From positions 1-43,739 of the forward strand of contig VMTC01000092.1 in the NCBI GenBank assembly GCA_013791765.1: DNA of 43,739 nucleotides, given 5' to 3'. The notes under the pieces are model-generated. The model made no database searches. It was not told where the DNA came from and was given only the letters and a program-made list of their open reading frames with translations. Below are positions 34,253 to 43,394 of this stretch, in pieces. The number at the start of each line of letters is the position of its first letter. The first letter of the stretch is position 1. The translations under genes and the position numbers were made by a program. The DNA is from Rhodoferax sp. GTDB lineage: Bacteria > Pseudomonadota > Gammaproteobacteria > Burkholderiales > Burkholderiaceae_C.

Positions 34253-35389
34253 TCAAGGCGCCACCATGACTGGCACGCGCTTAGCGAGCGCACACATCAG
34301 CTCATAGCCCACGGTTCCCGCTGCATGCGCCACCTCGTCAATGCCCAACACGGCGCCATTGGCCGCGTGCCCCCACAAAGTGACCTCGCTGCCCACCCCG
34401 GCCTGCGCGCCGCTGGCCAGCACGCCGCTCAGGTCAACGGCCAACATGTCCATACTGACGCGCCCAAGGGTGCGCGTGCGTACGCCGCCCACCAGCACCG
34501 GTGTGCCGGTGGGGCAGACACGCGGGTAGCCATCGGCGTAGCCACAGGCGACGACGCCAAGCTGCATCGGGCCTTCTGCCACAAAAAGTGAGCCATATCC
34601 AACGGTAGCCCCCGTGTCTATTGACTGGGTAGCTATTATTTTTGATGTTAATGTCATACTTGGCTGCAAGTCCCAGTCGGCTGCGCTGTGCTGGGGGAAG
34701 TCCGGTGAACTGCCATAAATCGCAATGCCGGGGCGCACCCAGTCGGATGCCACATAGCTCTCATGCGGCCTGCCCTGCGCCGGGCTGGCGGGCGTGTGAC
34801 GCAGCGTGGCGGCGCTGTTGCTCAAGCTACGCTCCCCCGGCAGGTCACGCGTGACTTCGGCAAACACCGCCATCTGCTCTTTGACACCGCGCGCGCCATC
34901 GGCATCGCTGAAATGCGTCATCAGTGATATCTCATCGACCTGCGGCAGCGCGTTCAGGCGCGTCCAGGCCGCGCGGTAACGCTGCGGCGTGAAGCCCAAC
35001 CGGTTCATGCCGGAGTTCATCTTCAAGAAGACCCGCTGGGGCACCTTGGTCTTGTGGGTGGCCAGCATGTCGATCTGCTCGTCGCAGTGCACGGTGTGCC
35101 ACAGGTCCAGGCGTGAGCACAACTCCAGGTCGCGCAATTCGAACGCGCCCTCCAACAACAGGATCGGGCCGCGCCAGCCCAGCGAGCGCACCCGCTGCGC
35201 TTCATCAAGGTCCAGCAGGGCAAAACCATCAGCTGCGCGCAAGCCTTCAAACACATGCTCAATACCATGACCGTAGGCATTGGCCTTGACGATGGCCCAG
35301 ACCCTGGCGTCCGGCGCGGCCCGCCGGGCCCGCGCCAAATTGTGGCGCAGCGCGGCGGTATGGATGGTGGCTTGGATCGGACGTGGCAT
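34253..35389 (-). CDS. alr: Alanine racemase
   Basis: PLP enzyme that makes D-alanine for peptidoglycan. It has 378 residues from ATG 35389 ([18 protein letters not shown]). The PLP lysine is K35 in VKANAYGHG. The second catalytic residue is the tyrosine in [16 protein letters not shown] and [13 protein letters not shown] complete the C-terminal domain. The DNA encoding residues just before the catalytic tyrosine (34602-34650) matches the dispersed repeat, but the protein keeps the length expected from E. coli Alr here. It is divergent from lplT, with about 120 bp between. Confidence 0.96.
   Translation of the reverse strand: MPRPIQATIHTAALRHNLARARRAAPDARVWAIVKANAYGHGIEHVFEGLRAADGFALLDLDEAQRVRSLGWRGPILLLEGAFELRDLELCSRLDLWHTVHCDEQIDMLATHKTKVPQRVFLKMNSGMNRLGFTPQRYRAAWTRLNALPQVDEISLMTHFSDADGARGVKEQMAVFAEVTRDLPGERSLSNSAATLRHTPASPAQGRPHESYVASDWVRPGIAIYGSSPDFPQHSAADWDLQPSMTLTSKIIATQSIDTGATVGYGSLFVAEGPMQLGVVACGYADGYPRVCPTGTPVLVGGVRTRTLGRVSMDMLAVDLSGVLASGAQAGVGSEVTLWGHAANGAVLGIDEVAHAAGTVGYELMCALAKRVPVMVAP
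34602..34650 (+). repeat. Dispersed ~50-bp repeat, copy 9, inside alr (antisense)
   Basis: CGGTAGCCCCCGTGTCTATT, then GGGTAGCTATTATTTTTGATG. It is antisense to alr; the alr strand reads through it as [15 protein letters not shown]. Confidence 0.6.
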
Positions 35390-35511
35390 GGGCACTCTAG
35401 GGTTGAAGCGTGGGCACTGGATTTTGACACCTCGGGCGCGTGCTATAAACCCGCATCGTTCGCAAGACACCCATACCCATTGCATCAGCCACTGATGCGC
35501 GCCTGTAGACA

Positions 35512-36795
35512 ATGAAACGCGGCTTTTTTACCATCATGTCGGCGCAGTTTTTCAGCTCGCTGGCCGACAATGCCTTGTTTGTGACTGCCGTGCAATTGCT
35601 CCGCAGCAGCGACGCGCCCGAATGGCAGCAAGCCGCCCTGGTGCCGATGTTCGCACTGTTCTACGTGGTGCTGGCGCCCTTTGTCGGGGCCTTTGCCGAT
35701 TCCATGCCCAAGGGTCGTGTGATGCTGCTCAGCAACTTCATCAAGATCGTAGGCTGCCTGTTCATGCTGTTTGGTTCGCACCCCTTGCTGGCCTACGCCA
35801 TTGTGGGATTGGGCGCGGCGGCGTACTCGCCGGCCAAGTACGGCATCCTGACAGAATTGTTGCCGGCCTCCCAGCTGGTCAAGGCGAACGGCTGGATCGA
35901 AGGCCTGACCATTGCCTCCATCATTCTGGGCGTTCTGCTGGGGGGGCAACTGGTGGGGCCGGTGATCGCGCCCTGGCTACTTGCCTTTGATCTCCCCCTG
36001 ATCGATACCGGCTTGACCAGCGCGCCCGAAGCCGCGATTTGCGTGCTTATTTTTGTTTATTTGCTGGCCACGTGGTTCAACACCCACATTCCCCTGACCG
36101 GGGTGGAAATGCGGCCGTTGCCGCGCCACATGGTCTCCTTGCTGCCTGATTTTTGGGCCTGCAATGCACGTTTGTGGCGCGACAAGCTGGGGCAGATCTC
36201 ACTGGCGGCCACGACCTTGATCTGGGGTGTGGCAGGAAATTTGCGCTTTATTGTGCTGGCCTGGGCGGCCGCTGCGCTGGGCTATTCGGTAACGCAAGCT
36301 TCTGCCTTGCAGGGAGTGGTCGCGATCGGCATGGCCGCAGGCGCGGTGGTGGCGTCGATGCGCATGCGGCTGGAAGATGGGCCGCGCGTGATCACGCTGG
36401 GGATCGTCATGGGTGTGTTAATCATCTTGCTGATCTTCATTACCAATGTCTGGGTGGCGGCGCCATTTCTGATTTTGCTGGGCGCGCTGGGGGGCTTTCT
36501 GGTGGTTCCCATGAATGCACTCTTACAGCACCGGGGTCACAACTTGATGGGGGCGGGGCGCTCCATTGCGGTGCAAAACTTCAATGAGCAGGCCTGCATT
36601 CTGGGTCTGGGTGCGGCCTACAGCCTGTCCACCGGCCTGGGCTTGCCCACCTTTGCTGCCATCACAGGTTTTGGCCTGGTGATCGCCGGCTTCATGTGGC
36701 TGATCCGGCGCTGGCACGCGCGCAATTGCGTGGAGCACAAGGCCGAGATCGATCACCTGCTGAGCATTGCGCGCAACGACAAGTTTGAGGGTTGA
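35512..36795 (+). CDS. lplT: Lysophospholipid transporter LplT
   Basis: A major-facilitator-family membrane protein of 427 residues with about 12 helices that brings lysophospholipids to the inner leaflet for re-acylation. The opening [21 protein letters not shown] and [20 protein letters not shown], plus [15 protein letters not shown] and [21 protein letters not shown], are characteristic of LplT. The acyltransferase partner Aas is not in the window. It is divergent from alr, a common order in Burkholderiales. The stop overlaps the proposed TTG start of the next gene (TTGA). Confidence 0.95.
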   Translation: MKRGFFTIMSAQFFSSLADNALFVTAVQLLRSSDAPEWQQAALVPMFALFYVVLAPFVGAFADSMPKGRVMLLSNFIKIVGCLFMLFGSHPLLAYAIVGLGAAAYSPAKYGILTELLPASQLVKANGWIEGLTIASIILGVLLGGQLVGPVIAPWLLAFDLPLIDTGLTSAPEAAICVLIFVYLLATWFNTHIPLTGVEMRPLPRHMVSLLPDFWACNARLWRDKLGQISLAATTLIWGVAGNLRFIVLAWAAAALGYSVTQASALQGVVAIGMAAGAVVASMRMRLEDGPRVITLGIVMGVLIILLIFITNVWVAAPFLILLGALGGFLVVPMNALLQHRGHNLMGAGRSIAVQNFNEQACILGLGAAYSLSTGLGLPTFAAITGFGLVIAGFMWLIRRWHARNCVEHKAEIDHLLSIARNDKFEG

Positions 36796-37742
36796 AGGTT
36801 GAAGCGCTTGACGCCAATGGGGCCATTTTGCGCAGCCCGTTGTTGAACCCCACCGCGCTGGCCGCGGCGGCCCTCACGCTCAACGCCTTTGTCTGGGGTG
36901 TTTCCTGGTGGCCGTTTCGCGCCTTGCAGAGCTTGGGCCTGCACCCGCTGTGGACCACGGCGCTGATCTATACCTTTGCCTTGGTTTGCCTGGGCCTGGT
37001 GCAGCCGCGCGCCTGGCGTGGCTTTGCGCGCCACCCGGAATTGTGGTGGCTGCTGCTGGCAGCGGGCTTGACCAATGTGGGCTTCAATTGGGCGGTCACG
37101 GTCGGCGACGTGGTGCGGGTTGTGCTGCTGTTTTACCTGATGCCAGCCTGGGTCGTGCTGCTGGCCTGGCCGCTGCTGGGCGAAAAGCCCACCACCGGCT
37201 CGCTCTTACGCCTGACCCTGGCGCTGGCGGGCGTGGTCATTGTGCTCAAGACGCCCGCCTCACCCTGGCCGGTGCCCGAGAGCTTGCCCGACTGGCTGGC
37301 TTTGATGGGGGGCTTTTGTTTTGCCTTGACCAACATCTTGCTGCGCCGACTCAATCACACACCGAGTGAATCGCGCATGCTGGCGATGTTTGCCGGCGGC
37401 GCCGTGCTGGCCAGCGCTGCGGCGCTGGTGGGCTTGCGCCTGGGCGTGGTGACCGCGCTGCCCGCGCCTGAGCTGGCCTGGCTCGCCTGGGTGCTGCTGA
37501 TTAGCCTGGCGTTCCTGGCGGGCAACTTTGCGCTGCAGTACGGCGCCGCGCACCTGAGCGCCAGTGCTACCTCTCTCATCATGCTGTCTGAAGTAGTGTT
37601 TGCCAGCGCCTCCTCGGTGCTGCTGGGTGCTGGCACGCTGTCAACGCGCACCCTGATCGGCGGCGCGTTGATTCTCTTGGCCTCAGTGCTGTCGGTGCTG
37701 TCCTTTCGCCAGCCGGCTGGTGCCAACCCGCCTGGGCCCTGA
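36792..37742 (+). CDS. EamA/DMT-superfamily transporter
   Basis: A ten-helix inner-membrane transporter of the drug/metabolite superfamily with two EamA repeats. Repeat one contains LNAFVWGVSWWPFRALQSLG and FYLMPAWVVLLAWPLLGE; repeat two has LMGGFCFALTNILLRRL and LMLSEVVFASASSVLLGAG. The start is uncertain: TTG 36792 overlaps the lplT stop and gives 316 residues, but a later TTG may be used, because the first helix begins near residue 20. Its substrate cannot be told from sequence. Probably cotranscribed with lplT. Confidence 0.85.
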   Translation: MKVEALDANGAILRSPLLNPTALAAAALTLNAFVWGVSWWPFRALQSLGLHPLWTTALIYTFALVCLGLVQPRAWRGFARHPELWWLLLAAGLTNVGFNWAVTVGDVVRVVLLFYLMPAWVVLLAWPLLGEKPTTGSLLRLTLALAGVVIVLKTPASPWPVPESLPDWLALMGGFCFALTNILLRRLNHTPSESRMLAMFAGGAVLASAAALVGLRLGVVTALPAPELAWLAWVLLISLAFLAGNFALQYGAAHLSASATSLIMLSEVVFASASSVLLGAGTLSTRTLIGGALILLASVLSVLSFRQPAGANPPGP

Positions 37743-37792
37743 CCGCTCGTGTCAGCATAAAAAAATGACGGTACAGGTGGTATGGTCAAGCC

Positions 37793-38500
37793 ATGAAAAC
37801 ACAAATTGACCATTTAGTCGTCGTGGCGAAAACGCTGGAATTGGGGGTGCAGTGGTGCGAGGCCACACTGGGCATCACGCCCGGACCGGGCTTTGATCAC
37901 GCCCTGTATGGCACGCACAACCGCTTGTTCAAGATCGCCACGCCGGAGAATCCGCTGGCTTATCTTGAAATCATTGCCATCAATCCGGCCGCTAAAAGGC
38001 CAGCCAGCGCAACAGCCAAGCGCTGGTTTGACATGGACGATACAGCGCTGCAGGTTGCAATCGCCGTTGAGCCGCGCCTGGTGCATTTTGTCGCGAACAC
38101 AGACGACATCCAGGCTGCGCGCATCGCCTTGAAGAAGCAGGACATCGATCGTGGGCTGGCGGTGCAAGAAAAGCGCCATGCCCGCCGGGGTGTGCTGCAA
38201 TGGCAAATCACCATGCGCGAGGATGGGCAGCGCCTGTTCAACGGTGCGCTGCCCAGCTTGATCCAGTGGGGCAAGCCCGATGCGGCCGAGCCCCTGCGCC
38301 TGCACCCCCGCAACAGCTTGCCGCGCTCGGGCGTGACACTGCAGCATCTGTCCATCACCCATCCGAATGCCGCCAAGCTGCAAGCCGCCTTTGACGCCAT
38401 CGGGCTCGCTGAGATCGCCATTGAGACCGGCCCCCCCAACATCATTGCGATCCTGAATACACCCAAAGGCATCGTTCAGTTGGAGAGCCGCGGGGTTTAG
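37793..38500 (+). CDS. Glyoxalase-fold (VOC superfamily) protein
   Basis: A 235-residue cytosolic protein with the Glyoxalase_3-type arrangement. The N-terminal half starts IDHLVVVAKTLELGVQWCEA and contains PGPGFDHALYGTHNRLF and AYLEIIAI, the beta-alpha-beta-beta-beta unit with a potential metal-binding His. The C-terminal half has GVTLQHLSITHPNA and ends GIVQLESRGV. The metal-binding His (IDH, QHLSI) and Glu residues appear preserved. The substrate is not known. It is followed by gpx on the same strand after 95 bp. Confidence 0.8.
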   Translation: MKTQIDHLVVVAKTLELGVQWCEATLGITPGPGFDHALYGTHNRLFKIATPENPLAYLEIIAINPAAKRPASATAKRWFDMDDTALQVAIAVEPRLVHFVANTDDIQAARIALKKQDIDRGLAVQEKRHARRGVLQWQITMREDGQRLFNGALPSLIQWGKPDAAEPLRLHPRNSLPRSGVTLQHLSITHPNAAKLQAAFDAIGLAEIAIETGPPNIIAILNTPKGIVQLESRGV

Positions 38501-38595
38501 CAAGTTATTGACGAACGGACCCTTACACGCCCTGCCCTGCGCATCCGCATTGAAAGTGCGACACTGGCCACCCCATTCACCCACCGGGAGCCCCC

Positions 38596-39081
38596 ATGCC
38601 CACTGTGTACGATTTCGAAGCCTTGCAGATCAATGGCAAGCCGGTTGCCCTAAGCCAGTTCAAGGGCAAAGTCATGCTGATCGTCAACACCGCCAGCGCC
38701 TGCGGTTTCACGCCACAGTTTGCCGGCCTGGAGGAGCTGCATGAGACCTATGGCAAGAAGGGCTTGGTGGTGCTGGGCTTCCCGTGCAACCAGTTTGGTG
38801 CGCAAGACGCCGGCAGCAATTCAGAGATTGCCGAGTTTTGCCAGTTGAACTACGGCGTGAGCTTCCCGATGATGGCCAAGATCGACGTCAACGGCGCGCA
38901 AGCCCACCCACTCTACCAGTGGATGAGCAAGGAGGCGCCCGGCCTGCTGGGCAGCAAGGCGATCAAGTGGAACTTCACAAAATTCCTGATCGGAAAAGAT
39001 GGCCAGGTGCTCAAACGCTACGCACCGACCGACACGCCTGCGGGCATGGCCAAGGACATTGAAGCGGCGCTGGCGGCCTGA
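38596..39081 (+). CDS. Glutathione peroxidase (BtuE/Gpx family)
   Basis: A 161-residue thiol peroxidase. The peroxidatic cysteine lies in [11 protein letters not shown], the Gln of the catalytic tetrad in [10 protein letters not shown], and the Trp/Asn in KWNFTKFLI. Bacterial members without selenocysteine usually use thioredoxin or glutathione to reduce peroxides. A GGGAG ribosome-binding site lies five bases before the ATG. Cytosolic, no signal peptide. Convergent with the lytic transglycosylase gene. Confidence 0.95.
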   Translation: MPTVYDFEALQINGKPVALSQFKGKVMLIVNTASACGFTPQFAGLEELHETYGKKGLVVLGFPCNQFGAQDAGSNSEIAEFCQLNYGVSFPMMAKIDVNGAQAHPLYQWMSKEAPGLLGSKAIKWNFTKFLIGKDGQVLKRYAPTDTPAGMAKDIEAALAA

Positions 39082-39087
39082 GTTTTT

Positions 39088-40017
39088 TCAGTTCACGCGC
39101 CACGGCGGGCGGATCAGCGCCAGCGCGGGTGACGGGCGCGTCACGCTGGCGTCAAAGGGATGCGCCAGCGCGCCCACCGTGCGCAGGATGCGCTGCACGT
39201 AGGCGCGGGTTTCTCGGTAGGGTGGTACGCCCTTATAGCGCTCCACTTTGCCTTCGCCCGCGTTGTAGGCGGCCGCTACCAGCGCAATGTCGCCCTCAAA
39301 ATAAGCCAGCAGCCAGCGCAGATAGGCCAGGCCACCGCGGATGTTCTGCGCCGCATCAAAGGGGTTGCGCACCTGAAAGCGCTGGCTGGTTTCGGGGATC
39401 AGTTGCATCAGTCCTTGCGCGTTCTTGGGTGACAGCGCCTGGCTGTCGAAATTGGATTCAGCGGCAATGATCGCCAATGCCAGCTGCGGCTGAACCTGGT
39501 ATTGGGGTGCCATCTTCATCACCAGCTCAAAAATCTTGCGCGGCGCTACTGCTTGATAGTTCACACCCGGCTCCTGCCCTGTTTCTGGCAGCGCGGGTTG
39601 GGGCGCCGGCGCGGGCGGGCGCAGGCACTCGGGCACGTTGTTGCCCGGCTCACCCACGATTTTCAGCATGCGCAGCGCGGCGTCCAGCCCCTGCGCGGCG
39701 GCCAGCCGAAAGAAATAGGCGGCAGTGGCGTCGTCGCGCGGCACGCCACGCCCGTTGGCGTAGATCCAGCCCAGGCTGTAATGGGCTTGCGGGTCGCCCA
39801 ACACTGCGGCCTTGCAGTAAAGGGAAATGGCCAGTTCCGGTTTGCGCGGCACGCCTTCGCCGTTCTCGTAGGCGACGGCCTGCTGACGCAGGTCAAGGGC
39901 GCGGCTGGCGCGCGTGTCTGTGTTGGTGGCGCCGTCCTGAGCCCATGTCGGCCAGACAAAGGCGGAACCCAGAAGGATCATGAAGAGCGGGCGACAGCAG
40001 TGAATCAAGCGCAACAT
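39088..40017 (-). CDS. Sel1-repeat lytic transglycosylase
   Basis: A periplasmic peptidoglycan-cleaving enzyme of 309 residues. A signal peptide (about 1-26, LFMILLGSAFVWPTWAQ) is followed by Sel1-like repeats (AVAYENGEGVPRKPELAISL and SLGWIYANGRGVPRDDATAA), a Pro-rich linker, and an SLT domain at about 165-285. In the SLT domain the catalytic Glu lies in AAESNFDSQALSPKNAQGLM, with AAYNAGEGKVERYKG and PYRETRAYVQRI. The combination of Sel1 repeats with SLT is known in Burkholderiales. ATG 40017 is the first start; an internal Met at residue 13 is less likely. Confidence 0.93.
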   Translation of the reverse strand: MLRLIHCCRPLFMILLGSAFVWPTWAQDGATNTDTRASRALDLRQQAVAYENGEGVPRKPELAISLYCKAAVLGDPQAHYSLGWIYANGRGVPRDDATAAYFFRLAAAQGLDAALRMLKIVGEPGNNVPECLRPPAPAPQPALPETGQEPGVNYQAVAPRKIFELVMKMAPQYQVQPQLALAIIAAESNFDSQALSPKNAQGLMQLIPETSQRFQVRNPFDAAQNIRGGLAYLRWLLAYFEGDIALVAAAYNAGEGKVERYKGVPPYRETRAYVQRILRTVGALAHPFDASVTRPSPALALIRPPWRVN

Positions 40018-40062
40018 GCGGCCCAGTGTCAGGGCCGCTAGCGCCGCGCCGCTTGCGAAAAC

Positions 40063-41121
40063 TCAACGCACCACGCTGCGCAAACGTGCGCCCGCCTCGC
40101 GCAGGCTGGCTGCGGTGCTGTCCCAGCCCAGGCAGGCATCGGTGATAGAAACGCCGTAACGCAGGTCTTGCGGCTTGCCGAGCTTCTGGCTGCCCTCGAA
40201 CAGGTTGGACTCCAACATCACGCCCTTGATCGATTGGTTGCCATCAGCAATCTGGTGCACCACGTCTTTGAGAACCAGCGTCTGCAGCGCATGGTTTTTG
40301 CGCGAATTGGCGTGGCTGCAATCGATCACGATGTTGACCGGCAGGTGCGCCGCCTGCAGCGCGTTTTGCGCTTGCGCCACCGCCACCGAGTCGTAGTTGG
40401 GCACGGCGCCGCCACGCAGGATCAAATGGCCAAAGGCGTTGCCACGCGTTTGCGTCAACGCCACCTGGCCGTCTCCGTTGATGCCCAAAAACGCGTGTGG
40501 CTGCGCTGCCGACAGCATGCCGTTCAGGGCCACCTCCAGATTGCCGTCGGTGCCATTCTTGAAGCCGACCGGGCTCGACAGGCCGCTGGCCAGCTCGCGG
40601 TGGGTCTGGCTTTCGGTGGTGCGCGCGCCAATCGCACTCCAGGCGATCAGGTCACCCAGGTACTGCGGCGTGATCGGGTCCAGCGCCTCGGTGCCGCATG
40701 GCAGGCCCATGTCGTTAAGGTCCACCAACAGTTGGCGCGCGATGTGCAGCCCAGCTTCAATATCAAAGGAATCGTCCATGTGCGGGTCGTTGATCAGACC
40801 CTTCCAGCCGACCGTGGTGCGGGGCTTTTCAAAGTAGACGCGCATGACGATAAAGAGCTGATCTTTGAGTTCATCAGCCAGCGCTTTGAGACGCTGGGCG
40901 TAGTCCTTGGCGGCCTTGATGTCGTGAATCGAGCACGGCCCCACCACCACCAGCAGGCGCGGGTCGCGTCCACTCAGAATCTCGGCCACCGCCTGGCGCG
41001 CCGCACTTACGGTCTGCGTGGCGAGCGCACTGGCGGGCACGTCGTCGTGCAACTGCGAGGGCGAGAGCAAGGTGTGCTGCGACAGCACGTTCAGGTTTTC
41101 AAAGGCCGAGGGGAAGGTCAT
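40063..41121 (-). CDS. aroG: 3-deoxy-7-phosphoheptulonate synthase (class I DAHP synthase)
   Basis: First enzyme of the shikimate pathway, joining phosphoenolpyruvate and erythrose 4-phosphate. It has 352 residues. Class I motifs are intact: VVGPCSIHD, YFEKPRTTVGWKGLINDP, GARTTESQTHRELASGLSSP and IDCSHANSRKNH with metal-binding residues. The isozyme type (Phe-, Tyr- or Trp-sensitive) cannot be set without alignment; the gene symbol is by best resemblance. Its 5' region carries a dispersed repeat (41152-41204). The window shows no other aro gene. Confidence 0.95.
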   Translation of the reverse strand: MTFPSAFENLNVLSQHTLLSPSQLHDDVPASALATQTVSAARQAVAEILSGRDPRLLVVVGPCSIHDIKAAKDYAQRLKALADELKDQLFIVMRVYFEKPRTTVGWKGLINDPHMDDSFDIEAGLHIARQLLVDLNDMGLPCGTEALDPITPQYLGDLIAWSAIGARTTESQTHRELASGLSSPVGFKNGTDGNLEVALNGMLSAAQPHAFLGINGDGQVALTQTRGNAFGHLILRGGAVPNYDSVAVAQAQNALQAAHLPVNIVIDCSHANSRKNHALQTLVLKDVVHQIADGNQSIKGVMLESNLFEGSQKLGKPQDLRYGVSITDACLGWDSTAASLREAGARLRSVVR

Positions 41122-41151
41122 GGCAGCGTCTTTTTCAAAAAATTTATAAGA

Positions 41152-41204
41152 AATCGGGCTCTAGCCCTTATTTTATATGCTTAGGCAGCTATATTTTTAA
41201 TAGT
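41152..41204 (+). repeat. Dispersed ~50-bp repeat, copy 10; supplies the histidine kinase stop codon
   Basis: CGGGCTCTAGCCCTTATTT, then TATATGCTTAGGCAGCTATA and TTTTTAATAG. On the minus strand the TAG at 41189-41191 terminates the kinase gene and the repeat encodes its last residues (KLLLKI). The repeat also lies in the aroG leader. Confidence 0.75.
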
Positions 41205-42520
41205 AATTTTTCCGCAGCCGCGTTGGACAGCTCAATCCACGCCTGCAAGCCGCCACCGGGGCGGGCTTGCAAAGTCACTTGCCAGCCGTTGGCGCGGGCC
41301 AGCTCTTTGACGATCGTCAGCCCCAAACCTGATCCGCCCGTGGCCGGGCTGCGTGAGGCATCGAGCCGGTGAAAGGGCTCAAACACCGCTGCCAGCTGAT
41401 CCGGCGCAATGCCGGGGCCACGGTCGAGCACACCGATGCGGCAGTGCTGCCCCGCCAGCACTGCCACTAGTTCAACCGGCGAACCCGCTGCATAGCGCTG
41501 GGCGTTTTGCAGCAGGTTGCCGATGGCGCGCTGCAAGGCGGTGGGGGCAATGTCCCATTGGCACGGCGGGCAGCGCACCGTGACCGGGCCGGTGGGCGTT
41601 GAAAAATCCGCTGCCACCTGATGCAAAAAATCTGCCAGATCGGTGCGCACCGGCTGCTCGTGCGCCAGCCCGCGCGCCAGGTCCAGCACATTGCCAATCA
41701 AGCGGTTCATCTGGTCAATGTCGCGCTCCATGCGCTCGATCAGCTGGGGGCCGGGCTTGTCTTTGAGCAATTCAAGGGCCAGGCGCATGCGCGCCAGCGG
41801 GGTGCGCAGGTCATGCGACACCCCGGCCAGCAAGGTGGTTCGCGCGGAAAGCAGCTCACGCACCTGTTGCGCCATGGCGTTGAAGCGCCGGCTCAAAGCT
41901 GCCATCTCGCGCGGGCCGGTCTCCGGCAGCAGCGTCGGACGGCCACCCTGCCCGATCAGCGCGCTGGCAGCTTCCAGTTGTGCCAGTGGTCGGGTCAGGC
42001 GGCGCGCCAGCCAGAGGGCGACGCCAAAGGCAAGGACCAAGCCGACCAGCAGTGCAATAAAGAAAGCCAAAAACGGCTGACTGGCAACGCGTGCTCCCGA
42101 CAAGCCCACCGCCAGCAGGCCACCGCCGGTGGCCACATTCGCCCAATACCAAGTGCCACTGTCCAGCGTTTCGCTGCGCAGATGTTGCTGCAGGCCGGTA
42201 CGGCGATTCAAAGCGTCTTCCAGCACATAAAAGTAAGGCGGATGCCATTCGTCACGCCCCATGCCGGGCCGGTCTGCACGCAGCGCCAGCGCGTGGCTCT
42301 TGAGCAGTTCTTCTTCAAATGCCGGGCGGGTTTGCGGGGGTAACTCAGCCCAGGTCTGCGCCGACAACACCATCAGCCCGGCCAGGTCATCGGCAGAACG
42401 CCGTGCCAGCGGCAGCAAGACCCAAAACGCAAACAGGGTGAGGGTGAGCAGTTCAATCAGCACAAAAGCGATGGCCAGCGCCAGCGTGTTTTGGCGCGCC
42501 AGACTTTGGGGGGCTCTCAA
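41189..42520 (-). CDS. Sensor histidine kinase
   Basis: A membrane histidine kinase of 443 residues. Transmembrane helices lie at about 14-37 and 148-172 and flank a ~110-residue periplasmic sensor. A HAMP domain (about 170-225) leads into the DHp domain with phospho-accepting His236 in LAGVSHDLRTPLARMR. The ATPase has NLLQNAQRY (N box), DRGPGI (G1) and SGLGLTIV (G2). It starts at TTG 42520, overlapping the regulator stop by 4 bp, so translation is coupled. Its 3' end lies in a dispersed repeat, so the C-terminal KLLLKI tail may be a late addition. Confidence 0.94.
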   Translation of the reverse strand: MRAPQSLARQNTLALAIAFVLIELLTLTLFAFWVLLPLARRSADDLAGLMVLSAQTWAELPPQTRPAFEEELLKSHALALRADRPGMGRDEWHPPYFYVLEDALNRRTGLQQHLRSETLDSGTWYWANVATGGGLLAVGLSGARVASQPFLAFFIALLVGLVLAFGVALWLARRLTRPLAQLEAASALIGQGGRPTLLPETGPREMAALSRRFNAMAQQVRELLSARTTLLAGVSHDLRTPLARMRLALELLKDKPGPQLIERMERDIDQMNRLIGNVLDLARGLAHEQPVRTDLADFLHQVAADFSTPTGPVTVRCPPCQWDIAPTALQRAIGNLLQNAQRYAAGSPVELVAVLAGQHCRIGVLDRGPGIAPDQLAAVFEPFHRLDASRSPATGGSGLGLTIVKELARANGWQVTLQARPGGGLQAWIELSNAAAEKLLLKI

Positions 42521-43236
42521 GGCTGGCCACCCCGGGGATTGAAAAGATAACCTTCCCCGCGCACGGTGCGAATGAACACCGGCGCAGCGGGTTCAGGCTC
42601 AATCTTGCGCCGCAGCCGGGTGACGCGGTTGTCGATGCTGCGGTCAAACGGGTCGCGCTCATAGCCGCGCAACATGTCCACCAGCGTGTCGCGCGAGAGC
42701 ACGCGGTTCGGGTGCGCCACCAGCGCAGCCAGCAGTTCGTAGTCGGCACTGGTCAACGCCACTTCCTGACCGCCGCGCAACAGTCGGTGGCCCAGGGTGT
42801 CAAGCGCAAAGGGGCCAAAGCGGGGCGGCACTGCCGGGGCGGCCAAGTCGGGCTCGGGTGCATGGCTGCGGCGCAGCAGCGCGCGCAGCCGTGCCAGCAG
42901 TTCGCGTGGCCCAAAGGGCTTGGCGAGGTAATCATCAGCGCCGACTTCCAGGCCAATGACGCGGTCAAGTTCTTCGCCACGTGCCGACAGCATCAGGATA
43001 GGCACCGAGGATTTGGCCCTCAGGGCACGGATCAGCGACAGGCCGTCTTCACCTGGCAGCATCAAATCGAGCACGATGGCATCGGGCATTGGCCCGTTCA
43101 GTGCCGCCCACATGGCAGCGCCATCGCCAGCACTTGCAACCACAAAGCCGTTGGCACCCAGATAGGTAGCGAGCAGCTCGCGCAGGTCCGGGTCGTCGTC
43201 GACAACAAGAATGTGGGGGTTGGCTACAAAGTTCAT
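42517..43236 (-). CDS. OmpR-family response regulator
   Basis: A 239-residue two-domain regulator. The receiver domain (about 8-120) carries the acidic pocket VVDDD and the phospho-acceptor Asp57 in IVLDLMLPGEDG, plus KPFGPREL. The C-terminal winged-helix DNA-binding domain has LTSADYELLAALV, LSRDTLVDMLRG, SIDNRVTRLRRKI and IRTVRGEGYLF. It is cotranscribed with the kinase and divergent from a secreted-protein gene, which is a candidate target. The inducing signal is unknown. Confidence 0.95.
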   Translation of the reverse strand: MNFVANPHILVVDDDPDLRELLATYLGANGFVVASAGDGAAMWAALNGPMPDAIVLDLMLPGEDGLSLIRALRAKSSVPILMLSARGEELDRVIGLEVGADDYLAKPFGPRELLARLRALLRRSHAPEPDLAAPAVPPRFGPFALDTLGHRLLRGGQEVALTSADYELLAALVAHPNRVLSRDTLVDMLRGYERDPFDRSIDNRVTRLRRKIEPEPAAPVFIRTVRGEGYLFNPRGGQP

Positions 43237-43394
43237 GGCAGGTTTTGAGGCAGTTTACGCTGTGCCCTACGCTTTGAACGCGTCTGACACCTGGCGGATA
43301 CTCACTGCGACAAACCGAGACGCAACGCGGCGTTTCAGGCATCTTGCTGCGACACACCCCCCGCACCATACACACACCCGCAAAAACAAACACC

